Shown in pieces: positions 44,669-56,751 of a stretch of DNA of 64,000 bases; the stretch's first letter is position 1, and every line of letters begins with the position of its first letter. The notes under the pieces are model-generated. The model ran no database searches, was not told the DNA's origin, and saw only the letters and a list, made by a program, of their open reading frames with translations. Both the position numbers and the translations under genes were made by a program. The DNA is from Allantophomopsis cytisporea (taxonomy: Eukaryota > Ascomycota > Leotiomycetes > Phacidiales > Phacidiaceae), in NCBI GenBank assembly GCA_024752435.1, contig CP103035.1, positions 2,170,001-2,234,000 of the forward strand, in the 5' to 3' direction.

Positions 44669-45197
44669 CCATCTGACAATATACAAGCAGTCCACGTAAG
44701 AAAGTGGGGACTTCAGTCCAACTTTTGGATCTTGGGAGCTGCCTGCTGGCTTGTATTTACTTGTCTTGGTATTGGTGTGGGTTTGGTTGTCAATCAGAAG
44801 TATGCGCTACCAGCTTGCGTTATGGTAGCAGTTGGAAATTTCATCGGTCATGCGATTTCGAGCTTACTGCTGTTTGTAAACATTAATAGAAGCAACGGGT
44901 CTCGGTCTATGCAAGCTTGCTTCCTGATATTCTCAGTACTGACAATACTGGTGGCTATCGCCTCCTTGGTCTTGCTTCGTCTTCAATCTGTAACATCTTT
45001 CCTTTTGGTAAGTTTGTCTTTCCAACACTTCTTACTCGTACTTACTCTAGCAGGGTGAGCTGACGATTGCATGTATATTGGACATCATTAGTGTGGTGGT
45101 TGTTATAAGTCGTAGACTTTGTCAATTGTTGATTGAGCGGTTGAGAAATGATTACTGGGATTTCGAAGGATCCAATTGGAATGGAAATAATGCCTAA
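44669..45197 (+). CDS. Four-helix membrane protein (partial model)
   Basis: Exon 44669-45007 joins in phase 0 to exon 45054-45197 over a GTAAGT...CAG intron. Translated, it has four hydrophobic helices: FWILGAACWLVFTCLGIGVG, ACVMVAVGNFIGHAISSLLL, CFLIFSVLTILVAIASLVLL and LTIACILDIISVVVVIS. A charged tail, RLCQLLIERLRNDYWDFEG, follows. The first exon of the gene, with its start codon, was not found with confidence; a 31-bp gap to the nearest upstream ATG is too short for an intron. Function unknown. Confidence 0.55.
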
Positions 45198-45567
45198 AAC
45201 GATTTGTAATATGCACTTGATCTTGGCCATCTGTATTAACATTAAGGATTCATTAGCATACGTAGCTCGGTCTTGTAGTATGCATCTTATTTGCCGTTGT
45301 TGCAGGACTGATAATACAGGCGAAGAGGGAGGGATAAAATGGTCAGAGCATGAAGGAAAGAGGAAGTAGGAAGACGATGATAATGGCTTCTGGAGTTGCC
45401 AAGGGAGTAACTGGATGACCGAGATAATGCTTTGCTAAGCCCCTTGCCACCACCATGCGCCTACGTTACGTTCAGCAACGTCCTTCATCTGAAGTTAAAA
45501 GTAACAACTTCCTCCAACGGTTGGGACCATATTGCACGCTTGTTCATTCTCCGCAGTACCGATCACT
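45198..45567. other. Intergenic
   Basis: Promoter region of the WOPR gene; the ccaacggttggga segment recurs near 48483 before the decayed copy. Confidence 0.45.
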
Positions 45568-45969
45568 ATGACTTCAGAAAACCTCAACCCAACTTATATT
45601 GGTTATGTTAAGAATTACGAATCTGCTTGTGAACTTTTTGAAAGATTTCTTCGAGATAAGAAGAAACCGCTCCCCGTCAACAAGCATGGTAGTCGCATCC
45701 CCGAAAGCGGAGAAGTTTGCGTGTTTGGCACTTCTGCTGGTGTTATGAACTGGTCGGACAATATCTCATGGACGGCAGGGAAGCACCTTGACAATTTTAT
45801 GGTCTTTGAAGAAACTGGGAAAGGTGGCTTGGTAAAGAAGACTATCGCACGCACCGTCGACGGCCTCCTCTTGGTCTCCTATCATCGAGAGACTGATATC
45901 GAAACCCTATCAGACCCACCGAGGGATCCTCTGGATATCGACGTTACGAAATCACAGGGGACAAAGTGA
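45568..45969 (+). CDS. Short WOPR-domain (Gti1/Pac2-type) protein
   Basis: 133 residues from the ATG at 45568; the earlier in-frame TTG is not a start. The first half, NPTYIGYVKNYESACELFER, SGEVCVFGTSAGVMNWSDN and ISWTAGKHLDNFMVFEE, matches WOPRa of fungal Gti1/Pac2/Wor1 regulators (TYxGYVxxxxDA, ERxxWTDGxxWSxSRxxGxFLxYRE). LVKKTIARTVDGLLLVSYH matches the start of WOPRb. The Arg-rich LPRRPxxxER loop is replaced by PLPVNKHGSRIPESG and the protein stops soon after WOPRb. It would be a minimal DNA-binding WOPR module. Family members control morphology and effector genes. Confidence 0.8.
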   Translation: MTSENLNPTYIGYVKNYESACELFERFLRDKKKPLPVNKHGSRIPESGEVCVFGTSAGVMNWSDNISWTAGKHLDNFMVFEETGKGGLVKKTIARTVDGLLLVSYHRETDIETLSDPPRDPLDIDVTKSQGTK

Positions 45970-47025
45970 TTGTGCCCCTGGCGGGATGTAGGGAGTTTAC
46001 AATGTTTGTTCCAATTATGACTACAACATCTATGTAGTATCCGAATGATTCTTTGAGGTTGAGAGTGTAGGCTCAACAAGGAGATAGAGTGTTGGACTCC
46101 GCTTGCGCGGGCTTAGTTTGTCAAGTTGGAAATATTTCTTTGGGGTTGCCTACAGCATGAGGCGTTTCCACTATCCTTGATGTGTGAGGTCTTACCGAGA
46201 GTTACCTGTACGTGATACCTTTGATATCAGCTATGCCTCTGCTACATGGATTGAAAGTATATCTTCATTATTCAAGTGACATGTACAAGTAATACCATGT
46301 GAGAACTTGTGATAGGTTAACCCAGAGGTGTATGCAAGACCTACAGATGATGGTCATATTCGGTAGATTTCCATGTGTGGCAATTCACATGAACGATAGA
46401 AGAGGGAAAAAAAGAAGAAGAAAGAGTGTAAATAGGGAGGGGGATGGGGGGTGGAATGGATAAAGAGCCCCGAGGACAACATAGAAGTGAAGGAGCATAA
46501 TCTCTAGGCCTGGAAATAGAGCGGTTTGGCGGACAGAGGTAAGTCCGTTGTTTCCTATACCACGCGCTTACATTTCGGACATTATCTTAGCATATTATTT
46601 GGAGTTGAACGGTATTAATGCCTTATTCTGGAAGACAGTTCAGCATATGAATGAATCTACCATCTCTCGAGGCCATCGCATCCTTTCAGTCCTAGATTTC
46701 ATTGTTCTGGCCACTGCAATTTTGCTATGAAGACAGCGGTTGGTTGTGTAGTTGAGATGCACCTGGAACGTCAGTTCGTGGTTTATCCTCTTCGAAGTGG
46801 TATCGAACTAACCAGGTATGTAGTTACATTACAAGTGGGACAACATTGGTCTTTAAGTAGTTCAATAATTGTATCCTTGTAATAGGTTGCTGTTGAGAAC
46901 AAAATACTTAGCTCGTTTTATGCGAAATAGTACAAATTTGTGATCTTGCCCGCTCCTGATGATAGAGCTTCTGTGATGAATCCATTCCACTCGTTCTTGT
47001 GACTACGTTGGAAACAATCGAAATC
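45970..47025. other. Intergenic, nothing recognised
   Basis: Includes a purine-rich tract at 46395-46460 (gaaaaaaagaagaagaaaga then G-rich). No gene was supported. Confidence 0.45.
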
Positions 47026-47943
47026 ATGGACGATAACGACTCGAGCGTGAGTAAAAAGAGCCCGATTTTGTTTTTGGTTATTTGTTAATACTTTCAGAAC
47101 AAATCACATGTTGCTCTCAAGATTATTTGGAGCAAGAATATCCGCCCACTTCCATTGCAATCTCTCTTTCCCGATGAAGCCATCGATGAACTTATTGGTA
47201 GCTTGCACCGGAATCTCGGGAAAGGGATGCATATGGTGATATCCTGCTTTTATCGTCACTTTGAAGGCTCTGAAACCATCGAAGATCAACTTCGCAGGTG
47301 CGCTCATACAGGTGTCGATAACAACCAAGACATAATGAGTGCTGTTTTTCAACATCACAATCCTGACAATTGGCCTCTACCTGTAATTTGTCGTTTGTGG
47401 CAGGAGTCAATGGTAAGTGAAGCAGAGAAGTTCCCCGCTATACAACTAATATTGTATAGGCAATAGGTTATCAACATCTTTCAAAAAGGGTTAACAACTT
47501 CGGATGTTATCTCGATGTTTTTTTGGATCTTCCTGCATTCAATGATATCAAGAATAACGAGTCAAAGCGAAATAGCTACATTTCGACTACTGCAAAATAC
47601 ATTGCTCGGTGGAACCAGACTCTACCAGGGCTGTGCAGACCATCTGTAGAAGAGTGGCTGGAGAATGATGGGATTCAAGCGTAAGTATGATATTTAGATA
47701 TACTCAAATATACTGACATTCAGAACAAGAATCGAGTGGTGCGTGGAAAAACGACTTTCTTTCGAAATCAACGACAACGCGGCCTACATCAACGACGTGA
47801 CGCTCATAGCAAGTGAAGGTCGCACGATCATAGCCCTTCATCATGAGGGGACAGGGAACCAGAAGGCCTTCGAGTATTACGTTGAACTGGTAAAGAAACT
47901 GGTAAAGCTGACAAACAGGAAGTTGATGCACATAGCAACATAA
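47026..47943 (+). CDS. Hypothetical four-exon gene
   Basis: Exons 47026-47046, 47098-47412, 47460-47680 and 47724-47943 join in phase with GTGAGT/GTAAGT donors and cag/tatag acceptors, 258 residues. Segments are NKSHVALKIIWSKNIRPLPL, ETIEDQLRRCAHTGVDNNQD, ISTTAKYIARWNQTLPGLCR and FEINDNAAYINDVTLIASEG. The Trp/Arg-rich mixed alpha/beta sequence looks folded and intracellular. I do not recognise the family. The clean intron phases are the main evidence that it is real. Confidence 0.65.
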
Positions 47944-48485
47944 AACTTCTGACGTAGAAGTAGGGGTCTTCATAAGGGGAGGATTGTCCCAGCTCGCCAC
48001 GAGTTTGTTAGTTTCTACAGTATTCACCACAGATTGGATCTTTTATGTGTACCTCGGCCAGAGTCTTGTAACACCAACCTCTTACGGTTGAATGTGTGTG
48101 CATATAGACTCTAGTATGTATCCTTTACCTGAAGCAAGTATTATGCAGTGGACTTATGTAGTGAACACGTGCTTATCAGGGCTATACTGGTTCGTTCATG
48201 AATGTAAGTATTGTAATTTACAGGTTTATCTAACCTGTGCAGCAAAATTCACGACATAGTATGCATCGGGTATGCTTCAACTCCGTCTGATCCGTCGACC
48301 AATCTTAACGAGTAATTCAGTCGATAGTAAAGATTCAGATGTCGGACACGCTTCAAGATTGTCAACTTGAGATCAGCAGCCTCAACGACCTCTGAATTTA
48401 TTGTGACCCATCTAGTACCACTACTATGCGCTTTTGTTGTGTTAGCAATGTCCCTCATTTGAAATCAAGAGCAAAGAATCCCCCC
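47944..48485. other. Intergenic, nothing recognised
   Basis: Spacer between the 47026 gene and the WOPR relic; no gene supported. Confidence 0.45.
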
Positions 48486-48774
48486 AACCGTCGGGGCCAA
48501 TTACATAGAACTTTTTCAAATACCTACTCTATCTTACTTTGATTATGTCAAGGATTATTCAGCTGCTTGTCTAATGTACATTCCTTCAAGATAAAGAATA
48601 CGAACGCCTCCCTGCCAGAACCTATGATAATTATATCTCCAAGAGGAGAAGTTTTTGTCGTTAACACTTCTTCAACCCACGGCACCGTATTTGGTGGATT
48701 CAAACACGAGGTGATGCGTCTCTCCAATGCCCGAATCGGATATTTTCGCAGTGTACTGCAGTTTTCAATGTGAC
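48486..48774 (+). pseudogene. Decayed copy of the WOPR gene
   Basis: The DNA follows the 45.5 kb WOPR gene: leader ccaaccgtcgggg, then TYFDYVKDYSAAC in place of TYIGYVKNYESAC, a frame change, SRGEVFVVNTSS in place of ESGEVCVFGTSA, and decay afterwards. No continuous WOPR frame remains. Confidence 0.65.
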
Positions 48775-48881
48775 TGTAGTAGTCCGAGGAGCTCAGCTTC
48801 CCTTTGAAGACTTTAAAGTCTTATATAAGAGACAAGATGTCTTTTCATTGAAAGTAGGATAGGACTACGGCACGTCTCACA

Positions 48882-50342
48882 ATGCTTTCTATCCCTTATC
48901 TGAATCCTTGGTTGCAGAGATTTGCTTCATTGTTGTAAGTCATCAAGACCTGAAGGAGCTTTGCTAACTTTGAAGCATAGTTTTGTTCGATACCTTCGTC
49001 TTGTTGTCAATTGCACAGCTTACTGGAGGTACAAATCGATCGCTATACCCGACAGTCCGAGCTACACCCCCAACGATGTCACCGTCATTATCGCTACGAT
49101 CTCTACCGACGAGAATGAGCTTCGACGAACTTTGGGGAGTATAGTAGCATGTAGCCCTTTGCAGGTTTTGCTTGTTACTACCTCCGACAAGTACGATTGG
49201 CTACTTAGCCTTGCAAGTTCTCTGGAAGTGTCGAATTTACGTGTCTTTTGCACCTCCGTTGCAAGCAAACGCATTCAAATCCTCAAAGCACTTGAAGTAA
49301 TTGGAGACCGGATTGTACCTCAAACACCGATCACGATTCTCGCTGATGATGATGTTACTTGGCCATCAACAATCATACCATGGCTTCTCGCCCCGTTTGA
49401 AGACAGTATGATTGGTGGTGTTGGAACAAATCAACAGGTACGACGCTTGGATCAAGGGTCAATCATGGAACTGTGGTACAACTTCCTTGGAGCAGCATAT
49501 ATCGAACGTCGGAACTTCGAGATCTTAGCAACACACTTCATTGATGGTGGAACGTCATGTATGTCTGGACGTACAGTTGCCTATCGCAGCAAGATACTGG
49601 AAGATAATGAGTTCCAAGCAGGTTTCAGGGAAGAGAGATGGGGAACCCATATACTCAAAGCAGATGACGACAATTTTATTACAAGGTGGGTTGCGAAAAA
49701 AGGCTGGAAGACTACGATTCAATTCGGTGAGTATATAGAGACAACTTTGGAGAACAATTCAGACTATCTTCGTCAATGCCTACGGTGGGCACGCAGTAAC
49801 TGGAGGAGCAACATTAAGAGCATATTCTGGGAGAGATATATCTGGAGGTAAAATCGGCTCTGTGAAATAGAAGGAATCCGCTTACATACCAACAGGCAAC
49901 AGCCATGGTGTGCTTACGCTCTTCATATGTCGATGTTTATCAACTTTGCCGTTGTTGTTGATCCACTCCTCTTTATATTTCTGTATCGTGGTACAAGCAG
50001 TTGCATTCATCAGATGACATATCTATTCATGCTTTTTATCTGGATGTTACTATCAAAAGCTGTTAAGCTCATTGGATTGTTTCGCCAGAATCCTTCAGAC
50101 ATCCGTTACCTGCCTGTGATAATCTTGTTCGGTTATTTTCATAGCTTCATCAAAGCATATGCTCTTTGTACGCTCAATAATGTAGGTCTTGAATCTGCGT
50201 TGATTCTAACAACTAATGCTAACTCGAATGGTAGGATTCATGGGGTTCTCGAGGGTTGCAACTCAAGAGTGCCTCTAGTTTCTCCCGGGTTACAGTCATG
50301 GCCGAGGACCAAAGCGACCGAGACAGTACAAAGAAGGAATAG
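48882..50342 (+). CDS. Family 2 glycosyltransferase, Cps1-like polysaccharide synthase
   Basis: Exons 48882-48934, 48981-49847, 49896-50181 and 50235-50342, 437 residues, all phases consistent. The GT-A fold begins PNDVTVIIATISTDENELRR. The nucleotide-sugar/metal site is PITILADDDVTWPS. GGTSCMSGRTVAYRS, the second acidic motif LKADDDNFITRW and the QCLRWARSNWRSN segment (Q-x-x-R-W) complete the catalytic signature of processive GT2 enzymes such as hyaluronan and Cps1-type synthases. Exon 3 holds three membrane helices (FINFAVVVDPLLFIFLY; FMLFIWMLLSKAVKLIGLF; LPVIILFGYFHSFIKAYAL). The tail is SWGSRG followed by a charged end. It would extrude a cell-surface or matrix polysaccharide; the product is unknown. 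Confidence 0.9.
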
Positions 50343-50643
50343 GTAACAGATTGACATGTGGAGTCTGAGAACGCGGTATTGCATATTGACAATAATCAAG
50401 AGAGCTTGCTCCATCATGCTGGGAAATTCTTGCTTCGATCGCCCTCAAACTGTGAGCTTCGTTGTATCTAAGCATTGAAAGAGGAGGGGGAGAGATATTG
50501 GCACGGATAGTACTTAGAATAACGATTTTGGCGCAATCATGTTCATGTTATTTGCTATTCTGAAGCGAAGGAAATCTCTGCATGATCAATTGTACAACTC
50601 TGCATCAAATGCACCTCTACCTCATGATGGTGATTGAACGGCT

Positions 50644-51048
50644 TCATTTTCCTCTCTTCATTCCGAACATGGGAATCTCCTCGAGATCATCATAACCACA
50701 GATAACTTTCGTGAAATAATTCCTTGTTGATGCCATCGACTATGTCTATATGTTAGTGATATCCAGACTTCGAGAGACGACTTTGATGAACAAGAAATAA
50801 ACCTACATCCCCACGTTCCAGAGCGTGCATCGTAAGCAACTCCGTGCTTCCAAGTACAACAGCAGCATATATTCTTCTTTGCTTTGCCTCATCGTCTGAT
50901 AATCGAGGCTTTACATTTCTATGGTTAATCAAAGGAGAAAAAGAGTCAGCTATAATTCGTTGGCAGGAATTAGGAGTTTTTGACGTTTTACAACTCACCT
51001 GGACTTGCTACTGTCCTCGATGGACAAGTGCGTTATGAGTTTCGACAT
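50644..51048 (-). CDS. Small three-exon protein, unknown
   Basis: Exons 51048-50999, 50918-50807 and 50739-50644 on the minus strand, 85 residues. Donors GTGAGT and GTAGGT, CTAAC branch and cATAG acceptors, with phases 2 and 0 that agree. Segments are MSKLITHLSIEDSSKS, KPRLSDDEAKQRRIYAAVVL, ELLTMHALERGD and TKVICGYDDLEEIPMFGMKR. Charged and helical, no signal peptide. Function unknown. The intron structure is the support. Confidence 0.6.
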
Positions 51049-51970
51049 AGTAAACGAGGTGTATGTAAAAAGTCAATTTCAAAGATGAGAGTTTGATTCT
51101 CAAAGGTCTTGAGGAGGGTGACCATCAAAGTCAGGCTTCTTTGGCTACAAATACCATAATTTTCCTGGTCTTATGCCTCATCCTCTATAATTGCTACTGG
51201 TTTCAACGTCATCTCTCAAATACCAAGAATCTATATATGGTACCATCTCCACCAACCGATGATTGAAGTTGTATTATGATTAGGAATATCTGCAACTGTG
51301 ATCATATCCAGAGTTTGTAACAACAAGGATGTTGTTGGATTATCGTGAACTGGTCAACTCTGTCATTTTTGATCTCAACTTACACAAAAAAACATCTCCC
51401 AATTGATTAAACATATGCAGGATGATCTGAATTGGACAACAGATCTGGAAATGTGGTGAAAGCTTGTTGGGGGTGTCGCTAGCCTCAGAATCCCAGAAGT
51501 CTGTTTGTAATATGGACTTGACTCTTCATACCACCCACTTGTCGCCAAGTAACTTGCAGATTTTGTGACTTTCGGCCTATCTACGCGCTGCATGAGGGGC
51601 GACGGAGACTTGGTATCGGTTTGAAAACGTAAGCACATTGGTACAACCTCACTTAAGCCTCTTGTATTACAAACTGCGCATTGCATTAATGCAATCTCTT
51701 GTGAAATGTTGATACTGAGGCCCGGCTTCCCTCGCCTACTTCTCTAAATCCAGCAAGGAGATGATAACAAGCTGTATTCCTCCAACTTACACGGCATTCA
51801 GTGCTTCTTTCGGCAGTGCATCCGATATTCAGTCAGACCTTACAAGAAATCTCCTTGCTCTGAGATGGAAAGAGCATTCGCTCAAGGTCTTTAAGAGGAT
51901 CGGACGACTGGCCATCTCAATCCCCGAGAATCGACGAAGGATATGCGGATCAGTCACCAACATCTTCTAA
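51049..51970. other. Intergenic, no firm gene
   Basis: ORFs at 51375-51686 (minus, 103 codons) and 51761-51970 (plus, 69 codons; ends directly before the WOPR-like fragment) are unrecognised. Confidence 0.35.
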
Positions 51971-52150
51971 AGTTCGACCATCCTTCGTCGGTTATATCGA
52001 CTCAGTTTATGACGCCTTGATACTCATTGAAGGATGCCTCCAGAATATTATCCCTATTTCCCAACTCAAAATCGAACGCCAAATGTGGGTCTTCGGCATC
52101 ACATCTCAGGAATGGACATACCCCTGGCCGTGGCGTATCATATTTATAGG
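51971..52150 (+). pseudogene. WOPR-like fragment
   Basis: VRPSFVGYIDSVYDALILIE then GCLQNIIP and ERQMWVFGITSQEW match the first 60 residues of WOPRa (x-F-x-G-Y-(I/V)-x-x-x-x-D-A-L). No start codon or second half was found and the frame closes shortly afterwards. A relic or an isolated exon. Confidence 0.5.
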
Positions 52151-52230
52151 TATGGCTACGGTCTGCTTTTAAGCATCTTTTTCCAAACTTATGATCCGCA
52201 TCACCTTTCCTTCCTACATTATTTCTCATC

Positions 52231-53345
52231 ATGAAATCGCAACTTTGGACTCCCGCTTACATAGGCATCGTCAATACTAAAGAAAAGGCAGAGTTGATTC
52301 TTAAGTGGCGGCAACCGGCATTTGTGCCTACAGAATACCTTCAAGAGTCAGCATGTATACGTTTCCCGTCTTCACTCCCCTCTACCAATACTATGTCCCT
52401 TCAACTCCAGTATCTCGAAAATCAGATGCAGCCGGAACAACGATTCTTTGAACACGAATCAGCTGAGTCCGACGAATTTTACCGGGACACTCTTAATGCT
52501 GAGGCAAGAAATACATCCCTTCTATCTATTGAAGTACGCGATTTCGAAAACCGGTTTTGTGACATCCTCGACATCTCAGAGATTGGTCGCACGTACTCGA
52601 AATATAAGTTCCTGTTGCGTATCGCTGTGATACAAGGAGACCCGGTTGGCGTGGCGCGGGATTTGGCAAATGAGATGAGAGAGCCGGTTCCAGTTATCAC
52701 AGCTCATACAAAGACTGTGGCTGGAAACGAAAGCCTCCACAGAAGGTACACTGAACTCCTCAAGAGAACGAAACATCACTTATTCATCTAAATAGGCTCG
52801 CAGATGCCTCGCAAATACCAGCACATGAAAGTTCTGTTCAGAATTGTCATCCTTCGCTACAGGATATGGGAATCTACTCCCTCTTCAAAGGTGATGGTAC
52901 ATCATGTTGGCAATGGATTTGCACTAACTACTTTGTAGTTCGCACCATCTGGCAAAACTTGCCTATCATTTCTGTTGGTCTTGTCCCACCGGTCCACGTA
53001 CAGGACTTCCAGACCTTTAAGGAGCATATGCAAAAGAGGATCAGATCTGTACTTCGTATTGCTGTCAAGTACAATCATCATATCATATGTATTGCACCTT
53101 TCGGATGCGGTGATGAATGGAACCATCTCGCTGCTACCGTTGAAGTGGCATCGTTTTGGAGAAGTACTGTCTATGCAGATGAATTCAAGGGCTGGTTTAA
53201 ATATATAGTCTTTGTTATTGACGAGGGCTATCATGAGACTATACATCAAGCTTTTCGAGATGCTTTCAATGGTGGGAGGTCACAAAGTGGAGAAGAAGCG
53301 GAAACTCATAGAGCTTGTGTATACTCTACTTGCGCCGATAGATAA
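52231..53345 (+). CDS. DUF2263/PARG-like protein with WOPR-like start
   Basis: Exons 52231-52745, 52796-52890 and 52939-53345, 338 residues, phases consistent (donors GTACAC and GTGATG). The first 20 residues, TPAYIGIVNTKEKAELIL, look like the start of a WOPR domain. The rest follows fungal DUF2263, a macro-fold relative of poly(ADP-ribose) glycohydrolases: GNESLHRRLADAS, MGIYSLFKVRTIWQNLPIIS, KRIRSVLRIAVKYNHHIICI, APFGCGDEW and EFKGWFKYIVFVIDEG. The typical AFGCGAFxNPP loop is altered to APFGCGDEWNH and the N-terminal NPGG-like motif was not seen, so catalysis is doubtful. Role would be ADP-ribose removal. Confidence 0.6.
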
Positions 53346-54143
53346 AGCGTAGAATACGTTAGATAGTACTTGCGTAGAAAGCAAACAATGAATTTGTGGA
53401 ATCTATTTATCTTTGTAATGAAACTTGTGCAAACTTATTGAGCCAGAAGCGGGGATCGTTGAAGTAGGCGGGTGCCATCCACAGATTAATAGTATGCTTC
53501 CTTGGAACTTGATGCTTAGTTCATTATTGTGGATTAAGGGCATGGCCCTGGTCATCTATTGTTGAAGTCGCCGGCGTAACTTCAAGGCTTCGTCCCCCAA
53601 GCAGGATGAACAGTACCCAACCATCTCAACTCCCTGGTAATTGCGGCTGTACTTTTATCTGAGACTATCGGAGATTAATGCTCAAGCTCCTGGGATAAGG
53701 TCAACTCAGTCATTTTACTCAACAAAAAGGAAGTCTCCGAGTCTTGCATTCTGCTTCAATGCACTGGTGCCTCGGACTGTTGGATATGCCGCATCTTGCC
53801 GCAACCAGGGTCATTGTTTCTTCTCCACCTTAGTCTTGCAGGATGGATCGAATGTCCATTATGAATACGCCTACGACAGCTCATATATAAAGATAAAGAT
53901 GCTCGAGCTTTTCATTATTACATCCATCTGTTCCCCTTCAAGCCCAAGCAGTTTTGAAAGCCTCCTACATCTGTACAACAATCAAGCTCGCTGTTTGCTT
54001 TTCGTTTGCTGTCATTGTAGCAGCTCTTAGTTTTCATTTTTGTAACCAAGAAAATTCACAATGTCATTTAACAAACTTCCGTAAGTTCTTTTTCTTTGTA
54101 GCGCGAAAGTCATCAGGCTGATTCAAGAAGCGGTGTTCGAGAG
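53346..54143. other. Intergenic, no firm gene
   Basis: A 129-codon ORF at 53641-54030 has a Ser/Cys-rich end and no family pattern. An ATG with a good donor at 54061-54081 could be exon 1 of the next gene but does not join in phase with the acceptor tested. Confidence 0.35.
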
Positions 54144-55448
54144 ATGCTCCCAGAGGTATTCGCCCGTGTCGGATCGATTCTTTCACCTTTTCATAATGAT
54201 TATGATTATGAGCAAGGAAACTTCGCTAGCATTGAACATAATTTCGGCCGCCAGGAGTTTGTTACGTATGGAGATAACATATATTCGACCGGTACTTTTG
54301 CTCCAGCGACCAATTTCAACTGTAATAATAGTCGGATTGAATCGTCTGTTGCTGGGCACCTGTTCCAAAACTCAGGCATGTCTCGAGAATGTGATAGGTC
54401 ATTGTCTACAGCATACTCCTTGCCCCAACAGTCTTCCAGCAAAAAGCATAGTGGTCCAAAAGAGAGGGTTCATGAAAATCGCCACAAAATCTCGGAGAAG
54501 CAACGCCGAGACTACCAAGGTATCTACATTGACTGTGGAAATAAGATTAGAGACATCATTCGCGCCCATGATGCTCAAACCTCGTGCAGTCACTGCTCAA
54601 AATCAGCCAAAAATTACGAGTCGGTCAATTCAAAGAAGTCCAGGAAGATCATGCTTGAGGAATCAACCATGTTCGAATTCCGTGTGGCACTACACACAAG
54701 TACCAATGCTGTTCAAGAGATTATGAGCGAGGTTGCCTCTCTTGCACAAAGTTTGAACAATGATAAGGAGATCAGCCTGATGACGGATCCCGACGACCGG
54801 TCCAAGGAGGATGTCCGTGCTCGTGCTGCCGAAGAACTGCTTGCTCTTATGAGAGCAGACTGCCTGAACCACGGCATCAAGCCTCTCAAAAGAGACGACT
54901 GCAAAATAGCCGCCCCATTCTTCGATATAAGCTCCAATATTTGTCCCGGATCTCCTGAATCGGATGTATCAGAGGTAACGAGAGAAGGTGGTGTGATTCA
55001 ATGTGGAGCATATGATGGTATCTCAGAGACTCCTACAAGCCCATGCTCCTCCACCGCGTATGAAAGAATAACGGACCGCTATAATCGAGAAAACAGCATC
55101 GGCAAGTCCTTAAAGCGTAAGAATGAGCTGGAAGGAAGTGAGGGTAAGTACTGAACTCTTTTCAAAGACGGAGTCACTGACCGGACTGATTAAGCCTCTA
55201 CAACTATCCTCGGGAATGATGAAAACAATTCCGTCCCATTCGGGGTTGATCGCAGGAAGATTCGGAAGGTTTCAGACGAACGATCTGAAGAGACTGAAGA
55301 CATGGGGATATACGTATCTCCCGAGTTTCTCGAATTTCTGAACACTGAGTATCTGACAGACCGGGAACATCTCCAAAAATTGATGAAAAACAATGAGACC
55401 AAGGGAGAGTGGTTGAGGAAGGCTGCCATCCATACTCGAGAGGCATAG
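54144..55448 (+). CDS. Unknown protein, paralog of the 56752 gene
   Basis: Exons 54144-55143 and 55195-55448, about 417 residues. Residues about 105-140 have a basic stretch, KERVHENRHKISEKQRRDY then GIYIDCGNKIRDII, that recalls a basic helix-loop-helix start, though the loop is not convincing. A helical segment NAVQEIMSEVASLAQSLN follows. The C-terminal 90 residues are shared with the 56752 gene: SLKRKNELEGSEG, TTILGNDENNSVP, (D/H)RR-K-IRKV and LQKLMKNNETKGEWLRKA. The intron lies at the same place in both genes. The start could be further upstream. A nuclear role is only a guess. Confidence 0.55.
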
Positions 55449-56751
55449 TTGCAAGGATGTCGTAATGGATGAGTATAATGACTTTTGTCAGCAAAGAAGG
55501 ATGTTGTATTGGTACTCAATAGCAAATGTAGGTCTGTACCAAAGAACTCTTGACCTTGATCTTTCCGAGAACATTATTCTGTCTATATTTGTAGACGTGC
55601 ACAATCTTTACACTTCTCTCAAGTAATGAGAGTCCCCCGGTATTCAGCACTCTCACTGTCACGCAGAAAGCTGATCACGAGCAAAATGAGACAGAACGCT
55701 AAACAGTGAAACCAACGTCAATAATTCTTGACGCAGGTAGAGATCCTCATGATGTTACATACCTGATATGTGAGCCAATAAACCTGATTGTGGGTCGGAT
55801 GATTAGACTGGAACAGCTGTTTGATCCGAGCGATAAGGAGAATATACACAGTATTCTCTGGGGCGGAGTTAGAAATCTTTCGAGAGGCGAGTATATTAGA
55901 TGAGGCCTACTAAATCAGAAAGAGTCAGCAACTTTGAGAGGGCTCAATTCACCGACCGGCAAAGCTCCTCAGAGAGGAACCGTGCAGACCCACCGGAAAC
56001 GACGATGAGTTGACAAACATGGCGATAGATAATTGACAGGCTCTATTTGATTCTGTTTGCGTTCTGGTCAGCCGAGTTGATGTAGAATATGCACTTCGTT
56101 GCCAGATATCTATCGGCGTTTCCTTCGAAACCGAACCTCAGGAGTTGCAACCATCGGGACGAGGTCCACTCCAGCGCTGTACCAAGTCAACTCTGTTACA
56201 GACAATCGTCGAACCCTAGACCCATTTCATCAGCAAACTCCGGTGATCATGATGAGGCATGGTTCACTTTCCGCGCATGGTCTAGAATGGTCCAGATCGA
56301 CTCTTTTTTAGAACATCTTACGAATGTTGCAAGAGTATCCCGGCTTGATTCCGCAACTGTGCCAGCTCAAGGGGCCCCAGACAGACCGCAAAAGGCTTTG
56401 CATCCACATATAGGACATCTCAGACATAATCCACTTCGAGGTTCATGATTCGAGCGTCATTCACTTCGACAGGCGGGTAGGGAGCTTATCGCATCACCCA
56501 ACATCTCAGGGGCTGGTGACTAGACATGGTCGAGTAGGCCTGCCATGGCACGAAGCAGCGGAACTTGGCAGCTGATGGGGTCAATGTAAGTCTCGTATCA
56601 ATAGGTGAGTTTGCCTGATCCCACAAGTAGCAATATGGATGCTTCGAGTATAAGTGGGCAGGTATGCCACCACTTCCTCCCTCATCTCCATCATTCTTCG
56701 TCAACATTTTGCACTCTCATCAGAAGCAGACTCATTCTCTATACCATAGAT
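55449..56751. other. Intergenic, nothing firm
   Basis: ORFs at 55706-55903 and 56089-56448 overlap other frames of equal quality and were not recognised. The last 150 bases form the leader of the 56752 gene. Confidence 0.35.

Noticed and set aside
48567..48773. 68-codon ORF as an independent gene
   Set aside because: Aligns with the middle of the WOPR gene in DNA; it is part of a relic.
54061..54116. ATG plus GTAAGT donor as exon 1 of the 54144 gene
   Set aside because: Joining to the CAG acceptor at 54116 gives the wrong phase for the long exon.
56099..56311. PVIMMRHGSLSAHG, at first read as a phosphoglycerate mutase RHG motif
   Set aside because: No other motif of that family follows in any frame and the surrounding sequence does not align.
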